64,000 nucleotides of DNA, from NCBI GenBank assembly GCA_048213135.1, contig PS015285.1:8904-72903 (forward strand). The letters run 5' to 3'. Positions 31,594 through 42,158 of this stretch are shown in pieces. A program made the translations under genes and the position numbers. Below the pieces are notes generated by a model. That model made no database searches and was not told the DNA's origin. It saw only the letters and a program-made list of their open reading frames with translations. This stretch comes from Reclinomonas americana ATCC 50394. Lineage: Eukaryota; Jakobida; Jakobea; Jakobida. Each line of letters starts with the position of its first letter. Position 1 is the first letter of the stretch.

Positions 31594-32872
31594 ATGTCTG
31601 CGACACCGCACACACTGCTCACACTGGTGCTTGTGCGACAAGGCGAGCGCATTCTGTTGGCGCGAAAGAAGCGCGGGTTTGGAGAAGGAAAGTGGAATGG
31701 ATTTGGTGGAAAAGGTTTGTGACTGTGACTCTTCTCTCACGGAGAGTTGTCTCTGTGAGTGACTGTCTGTGCACACACACACACACACACACAGTGGAAC
31801 GTGGAGAGAGTGTGCTGGAGGCGGCACAGCGGGAACTGCAAGAGGAGAGTGGCATCACTGCTGATGCATTGAGTGTGAGTGTTTATCTGTCTGTCTTTCT
31901 CACACACACACGCGCGCGCTCATTCGTGATGCTCTGTGCGCAGCATGTTGGTGCGTGCGTGAAAAGGCGGCAAGCTTGTTGTTGCACTGCTCACAGACAA
32001 CTGCACACACAGGTCATCTCGTGTTCACCTTTGATCCGACAGTCGATAAGCGCATCATGGATGTTGTGTACACATGCACAGAGGAAAGAGAGAGAGAGTG
32101 TGTGTGACTTGTCGACTGAGAGTGAGTGTGCCTCTGACAGGTGTACGTATTCACTGCCGATGCCTTTACCGGCACAGTCACGGAGACGGAAGAAATGGCT
32201 CCGAGTTGGTTCGACATTGACAAGAGTTACCTCTCTGCACCTGTGTTGACCTGCTGCAGCTGCTCATTGTGCGTGCGCGCATGCAGTCCCGTTTGACGAC
32301 ATGTGGCTGGTAACGACCATGCGCATGATGCTTCCTCCTCAGCTGCATCCTAGCTCTTTTTCTTTGTCATGTTTCTTCCTTTCTCCCATCCTTCCCTCCT
32401 GCGCTTGCATCCTAGCTCATTCTCTGGATCCTGCTCCTTTCTTTCCCTCCTGCGCTCACTCCTAAGCTGCATCTCACTCATTCTGTCGATCCTGTTCCAT
32501 CCTCCCCACTTACGCTTACTCCTCACCTGCATCTCACTCATTCTGTTGATCCTGTTCCTTTCTTTCTCCTATCCTTCCCTCCTGCGCTTACTCCTCAACC
32601 ATCTCACTCATTCTGTTGGTCCTGTTCCTTTCTTTCTCTCCTTGCATCCCACCTCGTACAGTACCTCCACTCGACTTTCATCCTTTACTCCCTCGCACGA
32701 TGTACAATATCATTGTGTGTGTGTGCAGGATGATCGCTATTGGTTCCCGCTAATGCTCGCCGGCAAGTGCTTCGAAGGCGTGTTTGAGTTTGGCGACTTT
32801 TCACACATTGTCGCGCACACGCTGCGGGAGGTCGCTGCGCATGAGTTGTCCTTGCCACCTGCACCACAATGA
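31594..32872 (+). CDS. NUDT1: MTH1-type 7,8-dihydro-8-oxoguanine triphosphatase (Nudix)
   Basis: Sanitises the nucleotide pool by hydrolysing oxidised purine triphosphates. Start ATG 31594: [20 protein letters not shown], then [11 protein letters not shown] joined to [15 protein letters not shown] and [12 protein letters not shown]. Together these form a complete Nudix box (G-x5-E-x7-REL-x-EE-x-GI). A 7-nt exon at 31944-31950 (His-Val-G) leads into [17 protein letters not shown], then [35 protein letters not shown] (the W and D/E positions typical of MTH1 base recognition), [19 protein letters not shown] and [15 protein letters not shown]. Stop TGA 32870-32872. Length about 160 residues, close to human MTH1. 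The next-to-last intron (from about 32308) is over 400 bp, unusually long here, and holds tandem pyrimidine-rich repeats. Confidence 0.9.
32345..32690. repeat. Diverged tandem repeat in NUDT1 intron
   Basis: About four imperfect copies of a roughly 70-bp pyrimidine-rich unit. Each contains phrases such as CATCTCACTCATTCTGT and GATCCTGTTCCTTTCTTTC followed by CCCTCCTGCGCTTACTCCTC-like text. Confidence 0.8.
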
Positions 32873-33084
32873 AAACCGTCCATCACCATGAGAGGGAGAA
32901 AGAGAGTGCTTGCAACGTTGCCAGGCGATGCTCATATGCAGATTGTTGCTGTTCTGCAGACCAGGATTAACTGAGAAAGTGCCGTGAGTTTGGCATGGAC
33001 TTCGCGAAGTCAGTCGCCCTTCTGTCCTTGCCATCGCTGCGCTTTTGTTGTGTTATCGCGTGTGTGAGAGAAAGAGCGCGAGAG

Positions 33085-33140
33085 ATGGATGGCGGGTACG
33101 TACACACACGCTCTCTCTTTCTCTCTGTGCTGCTGCTGTG

Positions 33141-33174
<34 letters not shown>

Positions 33175-33325
33175 TGATGATAACATCAATGCATGCATCC
33201 AACTCTCTCTCTCACACACACACACTCACAGTGATGACGATGGACGCGACTCGCCGACCTTCTCTGCACACCCTCTACAGCCGCTTCTGCGAGGCAGTGC
33301 GTCTACATTAGGCGGAAGCAGTGAG

Positions 33326-33365
<40 letters not shown>

Positions 33366-34011
33366 GGCGACCAGTGGACGACGAGAAGGCGGGATATGAG
33401 TTGCTGGAGCGACTGGTGAAGCAGATTGTGCGGGCGTTCTTTCGGCCGGAGCAGATGGTGTTGGTGGATGCGTTGCTGAGGAGGAAACGGTGGGTGGAGA
33501 GGGAGGGGAGGGGAAAGAGAGGGATTCCGTCTGACAGGAGAGAGACCTGTCTTCTTTTGTTTCGAAGCAATGCTGCAGGGTACGACCAGAGGAAGAGAGT
33601 CACAGTGTCTCCCTCGCGCAGAGGCGATGAGAGGGGAGACAGAGCGCAGAGAACGACCCGAGGAGTGAGTGGCGAGACAAGGCAGCGTCTTCCTCGCGCG
33701 GAGGCGATGAGAAATGGGAGAGAGACGCCAGCCTTTTCTTGCTCTTGCGGAAGCAGCGCCGCAGTACACGACCGAAGGAGAGGCAAGAGAGTCGCAGTTT
33801 CTCTCTCGCGCAGAGGCGATGAGAGGGGAGAAGGCGAATAGGAGAGAGACACCAGCCTTCTCTTGGTAGTGCCGCAGAGTACGACCAGAGGAAGCGAGTC
33901 GTGACGAAACAGAAGAGAGTCGCAGTGTCTCCGTCGCGCAGAGGCGATGAGAGGGGAGACGGAGCGCAGAGAACGACCCGAGGAGTGGGTGGCGATCTTT
34001 CTTTTTTCCTC

Positions 34012-34043
<32 letters not shown>

Positions 34044-35867
34044 GGCAGAGCATGGGAGTGAGTAACGAAACTGGCGAGGAGGAGCAAGTGCAATGCAGTC
34101 TTCTCACGCTCTGTCATATTGCTCTGCTCTTCTTTTGACAAAAATGTGTGTGGGTGCGCGCGCGCAGGGCAACCACTGGTGAGCTGGCCACCGCGGTGGG
34201 CCTGTCGGACGAACGGCACGCTGAGCGGGCGCTGAATGAGCTCGATCATGCGCGGCTGCTGGTCAAGTTGCGTGCTTCCCCGTCTCCTTTTCTCTCTTTC
34301 GCTCCGGATATTGAACCGTCGTCGTTCATGCAGAAAATCACGGCGCATCGAAGGTCGCAGTCACGGCATGACGGTGAAGGAGGAGAGTGTGTGGAACATC
34401 AACTTTCAGAACTTTGTCGACTTGGCCAACCTGCGTATGCACAAGATGGAGGACGAATTGAAGCAGCGTCTCAAGGTGGCCGAGAGCGATCAGGTGCGTA
34501 ATTTTTCGCCCACCTCGACTGTGTCAGGGTCGGTCCTCACCATTCATTTCATGTTTTGTGATACAGAGATATGTGTGTCGCAACTGTGGGTCCGAGTATG
34601 AGACATTTCAGTTTCTCGACCTGGTGGATCAGATGACGGGCGAGACGCGATGTGTGCGCTGCCGGACGGATGCCATCGACAGCAAAGACAACCGTGCGGT
34701 GCGAGAGGAGGCGCAGCGGAAACTCGACCGTTTCCAGGAACAACTGCGACCAATCTTCCGCACACTGCAACAGATTGCAGAGCAGGAGCTGTCCATTGAC
34801 ATTGCGCAGGAGGACAGCGCCAATCATGTGATGACGCGAGAACAGGTGGTCAGTTCACGAAGCAAACACGGTGGTCTGCGATGGAATGCAGAGTTGCGCG
34901 ATTCTCCACTTGCGTGTGTGTGTGTGTGTGTGTGTGTGCACATTTATTGACGCACNNNNNNNNNNNNNNNNNNNNNNNNNNNNNNNNNNNNNNNNNNNNN
35001 NNNNNNNNNNNNNNNNNNNNNNNNNNNNNNNNNNNNNNNNNNNNNNNTGACGCAGCGGCGGAGGCGGCGAGACCAAGGCGACATTTGGCGAGCACTTGTT
35101 CAGCATGCCGGAGCGCACCGTCAGGTTCTATTCTTTTCATGTGGCCAATCACTTCTGCTCCTCGTCCTATCTCACACTGTGTTCGCCTGCCTGCCATCTT
35201 AGTGCTGTGCACGAGATACCACCGTGGCTCCGACACGGAAGTCAGTGGTTCAACTTTGTGTTCGATGAAGACGAGCGTGGCGACGACGGGCACCTCGACG
35301 GCGTGTCGGCATCGGATGTGAGCGACGAGTCGGCCAGCTCGGTGAGCAGCGACGATTTCAGCGACGGCGATCGCTCCTTGGAGGTGGCGTTTGAGGACTT
35401 CAAGGTCGAGCTGGAGTATCACTCGTCCGACGACGACGACGACGACGAAGACGATTTCAACATGGACGACGACGATGACGATGACGAGGATGAAGATAAT
35501 GAGGAGGAGACCGGTACCGGCGGCACTCGCGCGAACGGCTCGGCCTCGCGGACCTCTGCGACAGCTGTCACGGCTGCCGCCAACGGCACAGTCTCCGAGC
35601 CGCCACTAAAGGTGCTGTTGTGCACGCATCTGTGTGCGTGATGTTCCCTCTCCCTTGTCTCACTCGAGTGATGCAGTCTGCCAAGATCACAACGCCGGCA
35701 GAGGAGACGCGGTTGCGATATCTCGAATGTGTGTAGTCTCCCCCTCCCCTTGCTGTCTCGCACTTTCTCTGTCTCACGAGGGAGGTGCAGATCGCGCAAA
35801 ACTGGAGGCATGGGAGGCCGCCAAGGCGTCTGGCATCAACGAAGACGACTGGTTAGACGTGGTGTAG
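33085..35867 (+). CDS. GTF2E1: General transcription factor IIE, alpha subunit
   Basis: TFIIE-alpha recruits and regulates TFIIH at RNA polymerase II promoters. A first exon of 11 nt (ATG 33085, Met-Asp-Gly-G) joins an exon from about 33232 with a His13 run, then DEKAGYELLERLVKQIVRAF and FRPEQMVLVDALLRRK. After a 675-bp intron the extended winged helix continues: ATTGELATAVGLSDERHAER, ALNELDHARLLVKL, ESVWNINFQNFVDLANLRM. A zinc ribbon follows: YVCRNCGSEYETF and TGETRCVRCRTD (CxxC...CxxC). Then EEAQRKLDRFQEQLRPIFRT. A 92-N gap lies in the gene. The C-terminal part has IPPWLRHGSQWFNFVFDEDE, long Asp/Glu runs typical of TFIIE-alpha, and a final WEAAKASGINEDDWLDVV with TAG 35865-35867. The start is inferred from phase and could lie elsewhere. 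Confidence 0.82.
33540..33985. repeat. Minisatellite in TFIIE-alpha intron
   Basis: Four imperfect copies of a unit centred on GTCGCAGTGTCTCCCTCGCG followed by CAGAGGCGATGAGAGGGGAG, separated by variable segments that share AGAGCGCAGAGAACGACCCG. It fills most of the second intron. Confidence 0.85.
34956..35047. other. Assembly gap, 92 N
   Basis: Lies in TFIIE-alpha after a (GT)n intron tract. The left flank ends in TTGACGCAC and the right begins TGACGCAGC, so the contig ends may in fact overlap. Confidence 0.99.
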
Positions 35868-35941
35868 CATACATAAAAAGAATTAAACAGCGAGAAAATT
35901 GGTGTTTCATTAAGGGTTGTGGAATTATGTGTGGGGTGGGG

Positions 35942-37502
35942 TTAAACAACAGGGCGCTGCAGAGCCAGCGCATCGGTGAACGACAACGGAGTATTTTGCA
36001 TATGTGACATGCCGACGTAGGGCGACGACAGCGGTCCCGCAGTCTGCGAGCGTAGTCTGTCGACGGGCTTGCTGATCGGCGGTTGCTGTTGTTGCTGTTG
36101 CGCAGCCGCCGCCGCCGGCGACCACGACGAGACCACTGGCGCCTGACGCGCCTCCCAGAGCGGCTCCGTGCCCGAGAGTGGATTCAGGAAGACGACCTCC
36201 GAGGTCGCGTCGTGCAGCAGGTGGTGATGGTGATGGTGATGATGGTGGTGGTGATGGTGATGGCGCACCTCCACACCGGTGCCACCGCCCGCGGCCGCGG
36301 CAGCGGCAGCAGTCGACGAATCGTCCCACGACGAATTCGTGCTGCTGCTGCCACCCGCCGTGTGGCGCGCCGATACCGAGGCCGCTGCGGCAGCGGCAGC
36401 AGCAGTGGCGGCGGCGGTGGGATCGGTGGAAAGGCGACGACCGGCGGGCGCGCCAAGCGTGGGTGGCAGTGGCTCTGCCGAACTGACCAGCAACTCGCCC
36501 TCCGACGGCAAGTCGCTCCACGTGCGCTGAAACACCCTGACCGTGTACCGCCGTGAGCTGCGCGGCGAGAAGCCAGCGCGCGGCGTATTGTCCTCCGACT
36601 GCGCCGGCGGCACCAACGGGGGCACCACAGGCGCCCCGGCTGCGCCCTCCGTGGTCGTCGTCGTCGTCGTCGTCGTTGTCGTTGTCGTTGTTGCTTTCGC
36701 CTCGGCAATGGAGCTCATCATGGCGTGACTGAACGACATGGGCCCGGCGGTGGTGGCACGCTTGCGCATTGACGAGCTGTTCTCCTCACCGGCCGCCGCG
36801 GGGGCGGGAGTGGTGGAGGAGAGCGGATTGTGTGCCACCTTGAAAACCTCAAAGTCGAGGCCCTTCAGACCCGTCACACTGCTCTTGAACGCCGTGCCAA
36901 GCTGCAGTAATCTCAGCCGGCAGTCGGCAATACCCGTGCCCTCCAACGCCGACGTGTACACGTGCTCCATGCGCCCGACCAGACCCAAACGTGTGGCATT
37001 GCGCACAAACGTCTGGACATGCAACTCGGACACCTGATGCATCGAACGCGGAATGTCGGCCTTGGTGCACAACAGCTGAATCGGCACGCCGCGTCGGCCG
37101 TGCTCCAGAATCTGATGCAGTTTCTGGAAAGGGGCATGAAATGAGTGGGGGGACACACACACAAGCTGATGCAGNNNNNNNNNNNNNNNNNNNNGAGTCA
37201 GTCTCTCTCTCTCACACAGAGTGTCCGCATTCACGAGTGAGACCTTGAGAGCGCGCACAAGGCTCTTCTTTCCACATTGGCGGTCGCCGACAACACCGAC
37301 TTTGATGCTGTTTGAGTGAGTGTGTGAGCAAGAGAGTGTGAGTGTGAGTGTCCCAAGCACGTGCCGTTCACAACTAATGTGTGTCTGTGTTTTGTTTGTG
37401 TGTGTGTTTGACTCACCGCCACACTGATGCCTCGCGTCTTGTCTGCGATGAGGCAGTGGAGAGTGCGGATGGTGGGTCGCCTAATGAGGGACCTGCCTCC
37501 AT
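35942..37502 (-). CDS. Atypical Ras-superfamily small GTPase with long low-complexity C-terminal extension
   Basis: Start ATG 37502 (MEAGPSLGDPPSALSTASSQ). A phase-2 intron leads to IKVGVVGDRQCGKKSLVRAL, a P-loop of form GxxxxGKK-S, with Lys where Ser/Thr is usual. A 20-N gap removes the switch regions. The next exon has LHQILEHGRRGVPIQLLCTK-AD (TKxD, the Rho-type version of the base-recognition motif), HVYTSALEGTGIADC (the G5 Ser-Ala) and a closing helix. Instead of ending near residue 190 with a CAAX box, the chain goes on for over 250 residues: a Thr run, VRVFQRTWSDLPSEGELLVS, Ala runs, a 14-residue His run, and FTDALALQRPVV before TAA 35944-35942. No prenylation motif is seen. GTP binding is plausible, hydrolysis less certain. 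The exact subfamily is not clear. Confidence 0.65.
37175..37194. other. Assembly gap, 20 N (scaffold join)
   Basis: Lies inside the small GTPase gene. Roughly 60-80 residues of the G domain are missing between the flanking exons, far more than 20 bases can hold, so the 20-N length is a placeholder. Confidence 0.99.
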
Positions 37503-38172
37503 TTGCGCTCAACAAAACAAACAAAGCAAAACTGTGCGGACAAATCAAAAACGTCGCGATTGAACGTCGCGGAAGAAGGAGGTGACAGCTTGGCTTATGT
37601 TGACCAGAGTTCCCTTTATGTTCTATCAAGGGAGGAAGAGTCGTTCGTCCAGCGAGCGGTGAAGTGTTGTTGTCGAGGGGATTTGAATTCGCGACGTCGA
37701 TCGAAGGTCAATGAAAGAGGATTCGACCCAGAAGCCCGCCTGTATGCGTACATGAGCGAGTTAGAGACGTCGATGTACAGTGGCGGTTGCAGTTTTTTTC
37801 CTCACGCGCTGCTGGCTCAGGGAATGCAAAGCTTTAATTTGTCGACGTCGACGTGGACCAAGACCTTGCTCCATGACCAGGCCTGCAGATCGCCGTGCTA
37901 TTTTGCGCACTGGATTCCCGTCACACAGCAGCGCACATTAACACCCACAAGCGCCTTTGCCGACCATGGCCATGCACGTGCACACCGAAAAAAAGCAATT
38001 GCAATTGACGTCGTCGATCTCCAAATACAGCACTTCGCAGGTCCATATCGCGCCTCCCAGCGGCTGTCCACTTGACCCGTGGCTTCCCACTTGCACCTCG
38101 TCGCCCTTTACCCTCGGACCATGCACCAAAAGAGCCACAGGACATTGTAACGCTCTGTCCTCTTTGACGAGT
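37503..38172. other. Divergent spacer, no supported gene
   Basis: This 670-bp interval lies between the GTPase start (minus) and the acidic-protein start (plus). A plus-strand frame stays open from 37503 to 38075 (190 codons), but it resembles no family I know, has no codon pattern like its neighbours, and covers the expected promoter. I leave it uncalled. Confidence 0.4.
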
Positions 38173-38785
38173 ATGGCGAGTGGAAGCGCGCCACCCCGTC
38201 CACCCGCTCTCTCCTCCTCCTCTTCCTCCTCCTCAACCGATGCCTACGCCGCACTTCTTCAGCTTCGCGACAGTGATGACGATCACCTCGGCGAGGAGGA
38301 TGACAGTGAGTTGTCACCGCGCCTGATCGCCAAGCAAATGGTGAGCAGTACACACAGAGAAGCAGTCAGTGCGATCCACACACACATACACTTACGCTCT
38401 CATATCATGCAGCTATTCACGCTGTTGACCACGCACAAGCACGTGGCGGCACTGGAGCAAGCTGAGCAAGGTGTTGTCGTTTTTCGCGCGCGCACACTGC
38501 TCTCACTCTCTGCGCTCACTTGTCGTGTGTGCGTGTGTGTGTGCGCCAGTGCTGAGATACGATCCCGATGACGAGACCATTCAACAGCTGCGCGATCTGT
38601 TGCGCATCAAGGTGGAGAACACAGAGTATGACTCCAACGGTGACGAGGTGGAGGCGGAAGACGAGGAAGGAGAAGAAGACGATGAAGAGGAGGAGGATGA
38701 CGAGGAAGATGAGGATGAGGAGGAAGGAGAAGAAGACGACAGTGCCGGCGAGGAGCCGAGCGGTGGCAGTGCAAGTGGGGTGTAG
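38173..38785 (+). CDS. Small Ser-rich protein with helical repeat and Glu/Asp-rich tail (possibly ERICH2-like)
   Basis: Three exons: ATG 38173 with [20 protein letters not shown] and ELSPRLIAKQM, then LFTLLTTHKHVAALEQAEQ, then VLRYDPDDETIQQLRDLLRI. The splice phases agree (phase 0, then phase 1). The joined segment looks like a TPR-type helix pair. The remainder is almost all Glu and Asp (EVEAEDEEGEEDDEEEEDDE) up to TAG 38783-38785. The arrangement of a short helical pair followed by an acidic tail recalls glutamate-rich protein 2, but the match is only in character, not in residues I can vouch for. No enzymatic or membrane feature. Confidence 0.55.
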
Positions 38786-39215
38786 AGTACGGGGAGTTGT
38801 GTTGTGTTGGGCAGTCCACGTGAAGCAGTCGCAGCGACATGTTTTTTCGTGTTGATGGCCCTCAGCAAGCAGGCGGTGGGAGAGACACCCACTCGATACT
38901 CATACGTTGTTCGACGCAAGCGGGAGACTCTGTGGACCGTCTTGGACGAGTCTTCTGCAGTGGAGTGTTAGAGAGAGGCAGACTCTCCCCCTCACGTTCT
39001 CCAGTGGCCTGTGCTTTATCACGCAGGTATCTTGGAGAGGCGCACTCGTCAGGCGATACTCGTACGGTGTTCCAAGCAAGCGACCAAGAAGCAAGGCGGA
39101 TGTATCGCTGTGGATAACAACAACAACAACAACTTTACCTAATCCAAACAGCAACACAGCTGCATGATGTTCACCATCTTGAGTGAGCTCAGGCATCACG
39201 GAGAAAAAAGTCGAG
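38786..39215. other. Intergenic spacer with a diverged duplicated segment
   Basis: 430 bp with no supported gene. Two related blocks about 165 bp apart share CGATACTC-TACG-TGTTC and GCAAGCG (near 38896 and 39055), so an old tandem duplication is likely. Confidence 0.5.
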
Positions 39216-41166
39216 ATGGCTAATGCTGGCGTTTCTGCAACCAGTTTGCTGAAGTGGAGTGTGAGAGACCTCTCTTTATCTATCTCTCTCTATCTATCTC
39301 TCTATCTCTTTCCCTCGCAGCGGACTTCCTTTTGTCTTTGCCGATATTAATCACTCAGCAGTACCTTCTTGTTTGTCAGTCATTGAATCGAACACCAAAA
39401 GAAGCAAAAGAGCTGCTTGCAACACACCACGTATACCAGTGCACCGTCCTCTTTTGTTTGGCTGGCGGGTACGTGCCGTTGCGCGTTTGTCATTACATGA
39501 CGATGGCGACTCGCGATTTCGCCTCACCCATCTCTGTGTGTATCATCCGTCGTGACAGAGTGACGCCTGCCTCGCGCCGGCAGTTTGTGCGCCTTGCACT
39601 CCGCGGCACATGGGCGCCAAAGCGTCCACCTCTCCACGAGTCAAGCCAGGCACGTGTGCGAAAAGAGAGTGCCCTCACGCTCCTCCTCTGATCTCCTCTC
39701 TCTCTCTCCACGCACACACACACAGGCCACGAGGACGAGACACCAGCGCAATGGTCGACCGCCAGTGTGCCCGACAATGGAGGAGAGGTAATGGCTGTTG
39801 CGCAACGCCGTGCGCCTCTCAACAGGCCAGCATCGACGCGCAGGCCATTGCACCAAAATCGCATGCATCATCACAATCACAATCATCACAATCTCAATCA
39901 TCACTTGCATGGTGCGCTGGATGCGGGTCACTCTCCACTCTATCAGCAGCAGTCTGCCACGCTCGCGCGCTCTTCGTCTCCGCCGTCAATGGCGGCCGCC
40001 ACCACTGTCATGAGTGCCGCTGCGCCGCGCATGTCGTCGGTCATGGTCGCCAATGGTGCCGCGGCGGCCGCCGAGGTCGTGTTGCCGTATCGACGACGTC
40101 TGCAGCGGCAGCACACCATCACGTCGTTGCGGACGCTGGAGGTCCACTCGGAACAGCAGCTACAGCAGCAGCAGCAGCAGCAACAGCTGGAGCAGCAGGA
40201 GCCGGTGGCTCAGCAACTGCATGTGGCGTCGCTGCCGACCATGCCGTCGCCGACTCGACGACATTCACGGACACCGCCTCGTCGTGGCCGGCACTCGCCG
40301 TCGCCGCCGTTGCCGCCGCAGTCGCCAACTGGCTCCGGACGGCCGAACCGCAACCAGCGTCGGCCTGCGCACGGACCTGACAGTCTCACACTTATTCAGC
40401 GGCGGCACTCGTCACGCTCCTCGCTATCGTCGACTTCGTCGCGCTCCACTGCCGTTGTGCACGGAAACGCGCCGCCGGCGGCGTTGCATGCAGGCGTGAC
40501 CGACATTGTCAATTCGGCGTATCGCAGCTCCGTGTTGCCCATGTCGCCGAGCGTGCTGTCGCCCTCCAGCTTTCAGGTGGATATGACGCCGGCGGTGTCG
40601 CGCTTCCCCTCTGCGGCCACCACTGGCGACTGTGCAGATGTTCGCACGGCCAACAAGATGGACACCACTGGCGACGCGTTGTTCGACGAAGTGTACGAGC
40701 ACACGATTGACGACGCCGACGACGTTGGCTATGTGACCAAGTCGGCCAGCACGCCAACGCCGCCTACCGGCCGTGCAACTTCTTCTTCTTCGGGACATGG
40801 TCAGCACGCGGCGCCGGTGCCGCTGTCGCCGCAGATGTCTCACCCTGCGTTTTCGCACTACGATTACGCCACGGGCACCATGTCGATGGCACCGACCGCC
40901 CCACCCCTCGTGGCCTCACCGTCACATCACACAGTGGTGATGTCGCAGTCGTCGCCTCGCTCAATGTCGCCACCACCACCACTACAGCAGCAGCAGCAAC
41001 AACAACAGTATGCCATGGATCCGGCCATGGCGTTTTTCATGATGCAACAACAGCAGCAGCAGCAACAGCAACAACAGTTTGGCGGCCTGGCGTATGCGTC
41101 GCCGCATTCGCCCTCGCTGGCTGCCGCTTCCTTTTCAGCGTCGTTGTCAGCACAGCTGACGCAACT
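39216..41166 (+). CDS. POLD3-like N-terminus followed by Gln/His/Ser/Pro-rich protein, 3' end in gap
   Basis: Start ATG 39216 (MANAGVSATSLLKW). A phase-1 intron joins it to TDFLLSLPILITQQYLLVCQ and SLNRTPKEAKELLATHHVYQ, then a possible strand CTVLFCLAG. This order recalls the winged helix of DNA polymerase delta subunit 3 (POLD3/p66), where a similar Y-x-L...LN...AK-x-LL pattern occurs. The rest, in one open exon from about 39785 to the gap, is low complexity: a His/Asn stretch (RMHHHNHNHHNLNHHLHGAL), several Gln runs of 7-12, Ser/Pro/Arg-rich blocks ([20 protein letters not shown]) and an acidic island (ALFDEVYEHTIDDADDVGYV). POLD3 proteins also have disordered C-termini, but usually Lys-rich with a PIP box; neither is seen before the 229-N gap. 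The identification is tentative. Without it this is simply a disordered Q/S/P-rich protein. Confidence 0.5.
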
Positions 41167-41395
41167 NNNNNNNNNNNNNNNNNNNNNNNNNNNNNNNNNN
41201 NNNNNNNNNNNNNNNNNNNNNNNNNNNNNNNNNNNNNNNNNNNNNNNNNNNNNNNNNNNNNNNNNNNNNNNNNNNNNNNNNNNNNNNNNNNNNNNNNNNN
41301 NNNNNNNNNNNNNNNNNNNNNNNNNNNNNNNNNNNNNNNNNNNNNNNNNNNNNNNNNNNNNNNNNNNNNNNNNNNNNNNNNNNNNNNNNNNNNNN
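41167..41395. other. Assembly gap, 229 N
   Basis: Hides the 3' ends of two convergent genes: the Gln-rich protein (plus) and the PLAC8 protein (minus). It follows Gln codon repeats. Confidence 0.99.
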
Positions 41396-41942
41396 GAGAG
41401 CAACAGCACAATGGCAGCAGAGAGAAAACGCAACAACGAGCGGAACAAAGCATGTCAGGCTGAGTTCGGGCAGACCGAATATTGGTTAACAGAGATGGCA
41501 TTGCGGCGCTCCCACATATGTCACACTTACATGTCAGTGTCGCCGTGCTGATCATAGAAAACGACAAGTGGTGGGTGAGACAGTGCTGGTGATGCAGCAG
41601 ACGAGACGCTTTGCATCACCTTGCCATCCAAACTGGCCGCATTCCGGCCCTAACATGTGTTTCAAATTGCGTCAGTGCATCAGTACGGAAACACGAGCAG
41701 AGTCGACATGCTGCTCACCTGCTGAATGCATGGGCACCAGCAAGTCATGCAGCAGACCTGTGCGTCCAAAACCATGAGTCGCAACCCAAAAAAACTGTGC
41801 ACGCTGCACAGTGGCGAACAAACAACGCACGCCCATGTCGTCAAAGCAGCCGCACAGTCCTGTATGCGCGAGTGAGATGGCAAGCACAGCAATTGCAAAG
41901 GAGTAGTCACGCACCCTCCTCGAAATCCTGCGTGTTGGCCAT
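41396..41942 (-). CDS. PLAC8-family cysteine-rich protein, 3' end in gap
   Basis: Short minus-strand exons join in phase. ATG 41942 gives MANTQDFEEG, then LCGCFDDMG, then VCCMTCWCPCIQQ, then GRNAASLDGK, and probably HGDTD before the gap. The combined text matches the PLAC8 (Cys-rich motif) core C-x-C-x2-D...C...C-x-CPC. PLAC8 proteins sit at membranes and act in roles from cell-size control to metal transport; the role here is unknown. Exons are only 27-40 nt with GT-AG introns, so automatic gene callers could miss it. The C-terminal half, with the second Cys cluster, is lost in the N run. The gene lies 216 bp downstream of the RMND5 stop on the same strand. Confidence 0.72.
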
Positions 41943-42158
41943 GGTGGTCTCCTCTCTCTGTTGTTGTGTTAAGAATGAAATAATACAAAGATGGAAATTC
42001 CCGGACTTACATGTCGCCCCTCTCTGTGTGACTGATCCAGCACCACCACTCAGATGTTCTCCTCTCTGCTGTCTCGCTGCGAAGGAAGTAAACGATGATG
42101 GAATTCCCGCTTACACATGTTGCAGCTCTGTACACTCGATTCCCACCACCGCCGCCAC

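Noticed and set aside
37503-38075. 190-codon plus-strand open frame
   Set aside because: No recognisable motif, codon choice unlike neighbours, and it lies in a divergent promoter region.
41397-41551. Plus-strand frame after the gap as the end of the Gln-rich protein
   Set aside because: The same bases hold in-phase minus-strand exons of a clear PLAC8 gene, so the plus frame is probably a shadow.
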